Source: Trebouxia sp. TZW2008
Lineage: Eukaryota; Chlorophyta; Trebouxiophyceae; Trebouxiales; Trebouxiaceae
DNA length: 64,000 nt
Assembly: GCA_002118135.1 (NCBI GenBank)
Contig: BDIU01000091.1
Coordinates: 62,001-126,000, forward strand
Direction: 5' to 3'
Shown: piece after piece, positions 12,433 through 21,660 of the stretch
How the letters are laid out: every line of letters begins with the position of its first letter
Numbering within the stretch: position 1 is the stretch's first letter
Notes under the pieces: generated by a model
What the model was told of the DNA's origin: nothing
The model's input: only the letters and a program-made list of their open reading frames with translations
Database searches by the model: none
Made by a program: the position numbers and the translations under genes

Positions 12433-15400
12433 CTATAGCGACAATCTGAACAAGGCAACAGACACATCGTCAGTGGTCCCAGCTTTGACTGCAGCTTCCA
12501 CCAATTCTCTGGCTAACTGCCTTGCGCTTGTGCTTTCTTTGCTTTTGAGACACAAGTCGACAATCTCTTGGTTCTCGAGACCACCGCCACCGCCTCTGAT
12601 GTCATTTTCAAAGAGGCCGTCACTGGCTACAATCACCCAGGTGTCCTCCCCTGTATTCAAGAAGCCTTACAAAACTCAGCAACACTTTTGCTGATGTAGC
12701 CTAGGACCGCCAAACACTAGTCATGCTTATTTCGAGGCCTTGTGCCAATCATCTCTGCAACCCACCTATCTCAACTTCATAGCATCAATGTCCAGTAGGT
12801 TGAATGGGTTTGAGCTGGAGATGAGAAGCAGATCGTGGCACATTATGCTACTGAATGCTACTGACACACCAGGGTATGGCGGGTGCACTTGATTGCTGTG
12901 GCAGGGTAGCATTGCTTTTGATGATCAGAGGCGTGGCGGGCATATGTGATAGCTGAGTCAGGGTAGTGTAGGGGTCAGCAATGATGCCAAATCTGATGCC
13001 CAGCCATCACTGCCAGCTGCAACGCCCTCGAGAGCAGGACAGCGTTGCAGTTGAAGTGCAGAGGCATTTCAGGCATACTTGATACCTAGGTTGTGGTACC
13101 GTCAGAAGCAAAGGCGTAGCAGGCATACTTGATAGCTGGGTCAGGGTAAGACAGGGGTCAGCAATGATGCCAAATCAATTGCTGTTACCATCACTTGTGA
13201 AAGTCTGGACTCTTCATCACTGGTTAGGGTTAAGAGTCATGGCAAGCGTACTTGATAGCTGGGTCAAATTGACGTAAGGGTCAGCAATGACGCCGAACCC
13301 ACTGCCATAACCATCACTGCCCGCTGCGACTCCCTCAAACTGCCCACTGCCCTTCAGATAGGCATCGCCAAATGCCCTAGAGAGTGCCAGAATGCCTCCA
13401 ACCCTCCAAGTGCCAGCTACATAGCGTACCAAGGGCCTCTTGGGGTTGGGATTGGTGGCCTCAATACGTTGCCTTTCTGTTTCCCTGCACGAAAAGGTCA
13501 TCTATCAATGTTGTGAGATGCAAATTCCCTTGATGCCATTGCAAAGAAAACAACCTCAAGCTGCCCACTGCCCTTCAGATAGGCATCCCCAAAGGCCCTT
13601 GACAAGGCTAGAATGCCCCCGATCCTCCAGGTGCCGGCCACACAGCGCACCAAAGGCCGCCTGGGGTTGGGTTTGGTGGCCTCAATACGTCGCCTTTCTG
13701 TTCCCCTGCACAGAAAGGTCATCTATCAATGTTGTGAGATGCAAATTGTCTTGATGCCATTGACAAGAAAACACCCTCAAGCTGCCCATGACCCTTCAAA
13801 TATGCATTCCCAAAGGCCCTTACAAGGCTAGAATGCCCCCTATCCTCCAGGTGCCGGCCACACAGCGCACTAGAGGCCGCCTGGGGTTGGGTTTGGTGGC
13901 CTCAACATATCGCCTTTCTGCTTCCCTGCACTTTGTACAGTGCACTTATCATTGTTGTGAGCTGCGAGCTGACTTGATGCCATTGGAAAAGAACACTCCC
14001 TCCAACTGCCCACTGCCCTTCAGGAGGGCATCTTCAGATGCCCTGGATAGAACCAGAATGCCTCCAACCCTCCAGGTGCCGGCTACAAAATGCACCAACA
14101 ACCTTGTTGGGTTGGTGGCCTCAATGCGCTGCCTCTCTGTTTCCCTATACGTTGGACCAGTGTACATAGCAATGAGGTGAAACATGATTTACATTGAGCA
14201 AAGGCTAAATGGCATCAAGTCATCCAGATTGGAACCTCGGCGCTGTGCCTTGCAATCTCCCTGCACATGGTCCAGACAGATTTTGTATCAGCGCTGTGCG
14301 CTGCAACATGGCTTGATGTCACTGCTACCAGATTGCTATCAGTAACCTCTTGATATAAGGACGCTCGATGTAAGGACATCCTCGATGTAAGGACAATGCA
14401 ACTGGGAACCAAGCGCCTCATTCTGACTACAGTAGTCCCTCTGAGTAAGCACAATTTGATGTAAGGACAACATCTTGGTAACCAAAGCAGTCGTTGCAAA
14501 GAGAGTGTACTGTATCAGCATGCCACTTCCGTTGCACACAGCGCACAACTAACTTGCAAGGGATGTCTTTCCTGCTGCTGCTGCTGCATGTCTTCAGGGC
14601 ATGGACCTGGAGATGAAGTCGACTCCGTCTGACATGCATGCAGATGGGCTAGTCAAGAGATGCCAAAGACTTGGACGTTGCAGACTGTGTCTTGCATGAA
14701 TGCATATATATCTTTGCAGCCGTGCCGGTTGCCGCTCCAGTGGCGCACAAGCAGCCAAGCAAATGCTCAAATTCTGAGTCAAAGGTAATCAAAGCTAATC
14801 AGGCTGATGTCATGAGCTGCAGAGTCTCAGATCTGACCAGGAGATTTGCAGGGTTGTGCTTAGCAGCCGTACCATGTCAATGATGTACTGTTTCATCAAC
14901 CCCAATAGGATTTGACACAGACGATGTCAAAAGAAAGTGAGCTTAAGGGCTGTGGAGGAAACAGCATGGCTTACATGTCAGGCACATGGTCCTCTGTGAG
15001 CTGCACAGCTTGACCATTTCTGGCCAGAATAACACGGCTGTCTCCTGCGTTTGCCGTCAGCAGCTGGGTCTTGCCGGATCTGTCCCTGTACAGCACTGCA
15101 ACTGCTGCTGTGGACCCCACCTTGGCCCCGCCAACCCCCCTCTCACCCATACTCCCCCACAAGCCCTTTTTGGTTGCCAGCAATGTCTTGTCTGCCTGTC
15201 AATGCACATGTGTAGTCTTCAGCATATGCAGATATCAGTGTCATGTGATGTAATGTCAATAGCATATGCAGACATCAATATTCAAGTCATGTCAGCAGCG
15301 TGTGTAGACATCAATGCCATGTCAAATCACTAGCATGTGCACACAATGTCAACTTATGTCATCAGTGTTTTAGTTCTGCAGTGTGGGCAAACAGATTGTG

Positions 15401-15977
15401 CAAGTCACTACATACTTCCAGGAAAGCTCGACTGATGTCCTTTTCAGGGGTACGTCCATCAGACCAGCTGTCCGTCAGATAGTCCCAGAAGTTCCCACTG
15501 AGCCAAGTTGATGTTGCAATGCCGCCTGCAGATCACATGGTCACGACTGCAACGCGCAAAGGGTGCGGTCAGGTCTACTTTCACAAAGTCGACAAAACTA
15601 ACCGTGTCCATCAAAGACGCCAGCGTAAGCAAACGGCTGACCGGGCTGCGCATCGTTCTCCACCTACGCGCAAACGATTCTAGTGCTGACATACGGAGAC
15701 TGCAGAAAGCCAACACCGTCCCATCCGACTTACAGAGCACCTGCAAATCAAGTCTGTCTTCGTTGCGCTGCCGTATGGTGCCCTGCTCGCAAACTCCGCC
15801 AGACTTCTTCAATGGCGTTTTGGTCTTTACTTCCGCCCGTATGCTGCGTTGCGTGGTTGACCTACTTGCTCGGGGTGGATTCCGTAGACGAGTTGCGTTG
15901 CCAAATACATGGGTCGATGAGCACGATCTCAACAGCGTCGAGTTTTGCACTGCCAGCATGGTCAAAACAAGGCTCAA
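12433..15977 (-). CDS. PP2C-family Ser/Thr protein phosphatase, probably plastid-targeted
   Basis: Exons 15741-15977, 15603-15663, 15416-15525, 14975-15195, 13252-13484 and 12433-12650 give exactly 360 codons (359 aa plus stop). The protein shows the PP2C motifs in order: GTIRQRNEDR, YAGVFDGHGG split over an intron, GSTAAVAVL, TANAGDSRVILAR, GGILALSRAFGD, ADPY, WVIVASDGLFEN and GTTDDVSVALFRL. The metal-binding Asp residues of DGHG, SDG and TDD are present, so the enzyme should be an active Mn/Mg-dependent phosphatase. The first 55 residues are rich in Ser/Arg/Thr/Ala with few acids (..RSIRAEV), as in chloroplast transit peptides; this is inference. The FGD exon is followed and preceded by tandem copies of its edges. 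The gene diverges from gene 4 across a 464-bp spacer. Confidence 0.9.
12940..13215 (-). repeat. Decayed donor-half copies of the PP2C exon 13252-13484
   Basis: Two decayed copies of the exon's last part and donor (GSDG..., the ADPY segment, ..TQLS followed by GTA) lie downstream of the intact exon, around 12945-13030 and 13115-13190. They carry frame damage and are not coding. They are the downstream counterpart of the acceptor-half array at 13485-14150. Confidence 0.65.
13485..14150 (-). repeat. 220-bp tandem array of acceptor-half copies of the PP2C FGD exon
   Basis: Three copies upstream of exon 13252-13484 end at 13705, 13925 and 14144, a period of 219-221 bp. Each has a 3' splice site and the first 50 codons or so. 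The 13705 copy is still open and keeps SRAFGDAYLKGSGQ. The 13925 copy has a frameshift and stop inside the FGD motif. The 14144 copy reads SRASEDALLKGSGQ and so has lost the catalytic FGD. Only the innermost exon continues to the ADPY motif and a usable in-phase donor. Confidence 0.85.
14335..14513. mobile_element. MITE-like element (TACAGT ends)
   Basis: A diverged copy of the short inverted-repeat element described at 60593-60719. It has CAGTAACCTCTTGATATAAGG at one side, an internal ATTCTGACTACAG block, and GAGTGTACTGTA at the other. It lies in the PP2C intron between exons 13252-13484 and 14975-15195. Confidence 0.6.
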
Positions 15978-16441
15978 AATCGTATCACAGCAACAAGTGC
16001 TGACGTCTAGCCATAGTCTCGTGTTGCAAGATTGTAAGTCAAATCACGGGCATGCATGCAGCACAATTTGCTGGTGCAGACTTGCTGCGCTCGCTGGCGT
16101 TACACTCGATGGCGGAAGGGTACAGGTGGCTTGCAAGCTATGGCGATTTGAAGCCGAGTCATGCTGCTTGTCGCTTCAGGTAGCGTCAGGACTTTGCTCT
16201 GTGTGCGCTCCGCTCCCAAGCTCCTTCTCGGAAAGTTCAGCCAAGTGGTTCGAGCCCATCTTAGTCCCGCCAAAGCCCGTGCAGCAAACGCCTGAGATCT
16301 CCACCAGTTCGCAAGTAGCCAGCCAGTGCTGTTCGAGAACGTTCACAGGGCAGCAGCGTTTGAGACAGCTTCCATTTGTGGATTTGACGGCACCCACAAG
16401 CCGCTTTTGCGGCCGAAGAGTACACCCAGCAGCCTGCATCT
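15978..16441. promoter_or_regulatory. Divergent intergenic region of PP2C and gene 4
   Basis: The start codons of two divergently transcribed genes are 464 bp apart, so this stretch must hold both 5' UTRs and probably a shared promoter. No TATA box or other named element was identified. Long open frames across it on either strand lack splice or family support. Confidence 0.45.
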
Positions 16442-18986
16442 ATGTATTCTGCTCTGAGCTCAGAGCATGACGCCGGAGAAAGCGCTGCCAAGAACGGCAA
16501 CAGACTTGATATGCTGAATCCCAGCAGGTAGCCACATGTTGAGCCCCCACAACCCCGTTTCTGGTCATAGCATACTGTGCATGCTCCCTGTCTAAACAGC
16601 TATGCGCACCTGCCTGCCTGCCTGCCTGTGGCTGATGCATACCTTTGCATACAGGCTGAAGGCTGCAGTCATGGAAGCAGGCAGCTCACTCACGCCTGCC
16701 TCTTGGCATGCAAAGTCTGGCGTCAGTCAAGGCCGGATCAGTGCGCCCACGGACTCCAGCCAAGCTGACACCAGCGATTCAGATGCAGAGTCATCCTTCA
16801 CAGCACCTTCAGGCCGCCTCAACTCAGCGCCAATGAACTACTCACCCAACACTGCCAGCCAGTCGCGGTCAGTCTTCAGAGTCAGCCCCGCCTCAAACAG
16901 ATCTCCACAAAGTTCTTTTCGCCTCAGAAGCTTCAGTAAGACACCAGCTGCCCTTGCAGAAGACTCAGTGAGTCTCAGCAATCGCTCTGACAGCTCAAGC
17001 CACCAGGACCATCTAGCTGATGAGGCACCCAAACAGTTGTTGGACCGCCGACCTGTTGCACGAGTGCCGTCTTACAGACAGCAGTCTGTACCCAAGTCAG
17101 CTGGCAGGACACGCTCGCCTCAAAGAGTTGCCCCTGCTCCAGGTATACAAGCATCTGCTGCACTGCTGCTGGCTGTCTACACCTGACCCCTGTGTCTTGC
17201 CCCCCGTTTGCCTGGGCCCTCTCAACCAACCCCTCCCCTGTCTCCTTTGCTCTTCATGTGATGAGGCACCCAAACAGTTGGTAGACTGCAGACCTGTGGC
17301 AAGGGTGCCGTCTTACCGACAGCAGTCTGTGCCTAAGTCTGCTGGCAAGACACGCTTGCCTCAAAGAGGTGCGCCTGCTCCAGGTACTCCAGTTGCTCTG
17401 CTGCTGACTGTGTCTGTTACCACTATTCCCTCCTCCCTCTTGGCCTGCCTCATTCCTCACCTCCCTTCCTCCCTTGCCTTTCAGTAGATGAGGCACCTAA
17501 GCAGTTAATGAACTGCCGGTCTGTTGCTCAGTTGCTGTCTTACAGACATGTACCCTCGACTCCCATCCCCCTGCCCGCCTGGGGCCCCCTAACCCCTGGG
17601 GCCTCCCGCCCCCTGGGGCCTCCTACCCCCTGGGGCCTCCTAGGTGGCCCTGCAGGTGATCTGCCTCTGCCATGATGGTAGGCTCAAGGCTAAGCAGAGC
17701 ATGCAAGAAGAGGGGTCACAATACCAGTATGATGCCTTGCAAAAACTTCATGAGAGATGATCGCTGATCTGCGACACATACTTGCAGGACCTTCAGACGG
17801 CAGCGCAAGCAGCGTGAGTGGCAGGCAGGAGGATGTAGACAGGCTGGGAGGCGCTGCGTCACCCCTGCTAGACATCTTTGAGCCACGCCCGGTGCTGTCT
17901 GGTGGCTTGGAGGCAGTGCTGGGGCAAGAGGCACAGTCCCTTGGCTCCATGCCAGGTCAGACACAACTTATGGTTGTTGTACTGGCTGGGAAGCAATGCT
18001 GAAGATACATGCTGGGCACAAAAGTTTCATAGAGAAGTGATAAATCTGCAAATGCTGTTTAGCTTTGCATGTCTGATTATTCTCTGCATTATCTGCGCCA
18101 CAATGTGCATCATAGCTCAAGGAAAGAACATTGTTCATCTCAACATCCTGTGGCTGTTGTCATGTCTGAGCACATGCTCATGTGCGGACCAAACTTTATT
18201 TTAGAGATACACCTTGGACTGTGGGTGCGGAGATCGAGCAGTGGCAATTCGACACTCTCATCGCCAAATTGAATAAGTTTCTCAACGACTTCGAACTTTT
18301 GCTCAGTTATCCTCAATTATCCTCAAGCAGTGAGCGTTGTCTGCATTCCCAGCAGCATGGCTTTTCTGCAGAGTGCAGGCAGCATGGCTCTCTGCATGCT
18401 GTATCTGCAAGGCCACACTCATTGCTGGGGTTATGTTTTGCAAGCCAACTCTTGTGAGCTGTGGCATTGTTAGCCAGACACAGTCAGAAGCCAGATATCT
18501 TGTTTGCTATCACTTGTCAGCAGCCAAGCAGGAATGCAGCAAAAATGCACAGCATTGCTGCTGCTAGCTCTGTGTTGATCAATGCGCTAGCAGACACTGG
18601 AAGCTTGCAGGTGTAGGCATTTGGCAGTATTGTTGCCGCATGTACTGTGTGTAGTGCCTACCCAAACAGCAGTTGCCTAAGGTCATGTTGTTTGGTCAAG
18701 TCAAGGGATCAAATCCTCCAGGTCGCCCAAGGAAGATCTGGAACGTTATCGTTTTGTCTGACTTCCAACAGTACCTAGCAGTATATGCTGGAACATGTAA
18801 GGATTATAATTATTATTGAACAGCAGTGGTGCCACAAGGACATGTCATCCAATTGGGCCTCAGCCCCAAGTTTGCACCTGAACTCAACAGTCTCGGGTCG
18901 CCTGTGAGCCAAGCTGTACCTGCATGTGCAGATTTGGAGCTTCTAGCGCACATGGCAAATGGTTTGCCCACTGGCAAAATTTGGCT

Positions 18987-19021
<35 letters not shown>

Positions 19022-20646
19022 GGAAAGCCTACCCTCCCCATCCTGGTCTCAGCCCTGCAACCCACGCTCTGTGCGCAAGATCAGCTGCACTCTTGATGGT
19101 GATCTGACCAGCATCAGCTATAGCCCTTGTATATGCCTGTGCAGGTTTGGAGCTCCTAACCCACATGGCAGATGGTTTGCCCACTGGCAAAACCTGGCTG
19201 AGGGGGGGTGAGAGCCTACCATCACCTTCCTGCACTCAGCCCTGCAAGTCACGATCTGTGCGCAAGATCAGCTGCACCCTAGACGGGGATCTGGCCAGCA
19301 TCAGTTACAGCCGCAAGGTAAGCAATCACTGCTTTAAGGCTCTCATTGCAAGTGTGACGTGCAGCTCATGAGTGTGACATAAGCCTGCTTTTTCGTGTGC
19401 ACAGGCCATGGTGGCTTTGCTGACTCTGCTGTACAGCGTTTTCACTGTGTACGCTGTCTATGCAGGCTGTTGTGAATGGATCAGCCTGCTGCATAAGTAC
19501 TTTTCTATGTGACTGGTTATATGTAGCTGAATAAACCTGATGTTCATGATCATGTGCATGCCTGTGCATTGTGTTGAATGCCCTGCAGCTACAGAGTAAC
19601 AGTCAGAATCACAGGCTGTGCCTGGTCTGATATACATACTGTGTTTTACAGTGGCTGCTGGTGTAAGGAAGATCTGCTAGTACCCGTTGTGATGCAGCTC
19701 AAGATGTCAGTGACTTCAGCTACAGATCACAGAACATTCAATACAATGTGTTGGGTAGCGGAAGCCACTGACGTGTTGAGCTGCATCACAAAGGCTACCA
19801 GCAAATCTTTCCTATGCCAGCAGCGACTGTAAAACAAAGGTCGATCATCAAACTAGGCACAGCTTATGATTCTGGCTGTTGCTCTGCAGTTGTAACGAGT
19901 GTCAGTGGTCTGTTGCCGAGGTCACTGACACGCTGAGCTGCATAATCCTGGCACCAGCGACTATAAGCAAAAGATTGGATATAAAACCAAGCACAGCTCA
20001 TAATTCTTTTTTATCGCTCTGCCGCTGCGTAATCCTGGCATCTGCGCTATGGCAAATGTTGCGAGCCTTTGGAACCTGAAATGTGATGCAGGGTTTTCAT
20101 GGCATGATGCAGAAGCAAGCCACAAGCTTGATATGCAAATTACTGTTACAGTTGCTGCTGGTCTATGCCGAAGTCATAGAACAACAGTATTGGAAAAGTT
20201 TGCTGATCCCGCTTGTTTTGCAGGGATTTCATGGCATGATGCAGAAGCAAGCCACAGGCCTGATATGTAAAGTTTGCAATACAGTCGCTGTTGGTCTTTG
20301 TTGCATCCGATTTCAACAGTATCGGAAAAACTTGATGATCCTGCTTGTTTTGCAGGGATTTCATGGCATGATGCAGAAGCAAGCCACAGGCACTGAGCAG
20401 GTGGTTGCAACCATCTTCAGAGCGCAGATCACACCAGGGGAATGGCATAGCAACAAGAACATCATGATTCTGACAAATAGGGGTTGGCTGGCGCTTCATG
20501 CCCTTACTAATGAGGGCTACGTCATGTGGGTACTTGGCTTGAATGCAGTCCTGGGGTTGAGTCAGCTGCAGCAGAGATTGTACATTCAGAAATGCAAAGT
20601 ACGGGACATTCCCAGAAGCTCATTGCTGATGGTTCAAGGATCATGA
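16442..20646 (+). CDS. Unrecognised Ser/Arg-rich protein
   Basis: Exons 16442-16527, 16655-17142, 17485-17655, 17788-17955, 18207-18329, 19145-19317 and 20356-20646 join in phase to exactly 500 codons (499 aa plus stop). Residues 30-190 are Ser/Pro/Arg-rich and probably disordered, with SP/TP sites that could be phosphorylated. Then come a Pro-rich patch, a short segment with a possible helix (EIEQWQFDTLIAKLNKFLND), and a C-terminal globular-looking part (VRKISCTLDGDLASISYS, NIMILTNRGWLALHAL). I do not recognise the family. The last segment is faintly like a nucleoporin loop, but this is too weak to use. Exon 17485-17655 looks like a captured copy of the end of exon 2 plus a GC-rich minisatellite. 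The acceptor of exon 18207 (TTTAGAG) and the final stop are the least certain points. A membrane-spanning alternative end at about 19406-19512 was considered. Confidence 0.5.
17255..17395 (+). repeat. Donor-half copy of gene 4 exon 2
   Basis: About 120 bp in the intron repeat the 3' end of exon 16655-17142 (DEAPKQL..., VARVPSYRQQSVPKSAG) with its GTAC-type donor. The copy is still open but has no usable in-phase acceptor, so it appears intronic. A second copy starts at 17489 and has been used as an exon. Confidence 0.75.
17560..17645 (+). repeat. GC-rich minisatellite, CCCCCTGGGGCCTCC units
   Basis: Short imperfect repeats of CCCCTGGGGCCTCC-type sequence lie inside the modelled exon 17485-17655, where they encode Pro/Gly-rich residues in frame. 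Confidence 0.7.
18655..18820 (+). mobile_element. LINE-type retrotransposon 3' end
   Basis: The plus strand encodes LPKVMLFGQVKG followed by PPGRPRKIW, the typical C-terminal tail of non-LTR retrotransposon polyproteins (..LFG.VKG.RPRGRPRK.W..). A short deletion follows relative to the copy at 58480, then a 3' end with an ATTATAATTATTATT-type tail. It sits in an intron of gene 4. Confidence 0.7.
18927..19125 (+). repeat. Upstream copy of gene 4 exon 6 containing a 34-nt G homopolymer
   Basis: This segment repeats exon 19145-19317, including its acceptor and both its start (LELLAHMANGLPTGK) and its later part (PRSVRKISCTLDGDL). Where the real exon has seven G, this copy has an uninterrupted run of about 34 G at 18987-19020. 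It is probably not coding. Confidence 0.75.
20085..20345 (+). repeat. Acceptor-half copies of gene 4 last exon (2 copies)
   Basis: The start of exon 20356-20646 (TTTTGCAG then GFHGMMQKQAT) is repeated upstream near 20091 and 20223, with about 132 bp between copies. The nearer copy keeps a good acceptor; the farther one lacks it. Confidence 0.8.
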
Positions 20647-21660
20647 AAGTGATGATGACACTGTGCACGATGCTACAACTTGTGTGTTTTGAAGCGTCAT
20701 TGATGCGCGTGTGAAGAGTGACCTTTGTTGCGTTGTACCTGCAGTACATGATGAGTGTTTGACGTTGTATGCAGTTTGAAGCGAGAATTTTTTTCGGTTG
20801 CTGTCGACATGACTTTGACAAAGGACATTTTTAATGTGATGCACTGATTTGTTGAATGCTAATTGATGACGAGCGAGTTCATGATCATGCTTGAGCTGTT
20901 CTGATGCCATGCTGAGAGCTTGAGTGCTGATTGCCTTGTTTGGTTTGTATTGACATAACGCAGCATACAGAGCTGCTGCACATTGCCCACGCACTGATGT
21001 AATGCCATTTCACATGATCAACCAGCTGTGGCTTCGAATGTGCTATTTCAACTTCGACGGCGTACCAAATTGCAACATTTCCGACACAGCGCTGCAGGCC
21101 AGTATCACCGTCCTTTGGCCAATTGGCCTGCACAACAATGACCCGCTCAAACGCATCGTATGCGCACTTTGTGCGCAGAGAATGCCCATATTTGGACATC
21201 GTACTCATGACAGAGCAATGTTACGCTGCTTATGCAAGCATCATGAGGCTTTAAAGTTTTCGTGCAACTTGATGCCAGCACTTTGGCATTTGCGATTCAA
21301 GAGGCCTAAAGATCTGCAAGATTTCAAGAACAGGTCTTTTCACATTTGTGCGCACAAACCATCAGTCTTCTACAGTGAAGCTTACAGTGACTGATTGACT
21401 TGCGGCGAGTAAAAGCTGTAGCACATTACTCTGATTTCAACACGCATTGTATGCTTTCAAGGCCTGTTGACTTTTGCAGGGCAAGTTTCGAAAATCAGAA
21501 CAACCTTTCTTGCAATGTGATGCCACGCAGCTGCACGTTGCAGTACTGTAGCATTACATTTACTGTACGTGAAATACTGTCTGAACTCAAATGAGCATCT
21601 GCCATGAAAAGCTTTACAATCTTGAGTAGCTACAGAAACAAAATCATTTGTGACATGTGA
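20647..21660. other. Convergent intergenic region, no gene recognised
   Basis: About 1 kb lies between the stops of gene 4 (plus) and the CLC gene (minus). It should hold both 3' UTRs. On the CLC side a TGTAA, the usual algal polyadenylation signal, occurs 43-47 nt after the stop (complement of 21614-21618). A 130-codon plus-strand open frame at 21002-21394 has no visible domain. Confidence 0.45.

Noticed and set aside
15508..16470. 320-codon plus-strand open frame
   Set aside because: It lies antisense to the first exons of the PP2C gene, whose motifs and phases are clear. It has no domain or splice support.
19406..19512. Hydrophobic C-terminal exon (VALLTLLYSVFTVYAVYA) for gene 4
   Set aside because: It has an acceptor and a stop, but splicing 19317 to 20356 also fits in phase and uses an exon whose start is itself duplicated. 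It remains an alternative end.
20520..20548. A short intron in the last exon of gene 4
   Set aside because: It would be only about 20 nt long, too short to be spliced normally.
21002..21394. 130-codon plus-strand open frame
   Set aside because: It lies between two convergent genes, probably in UTR sequence, and has no domain.
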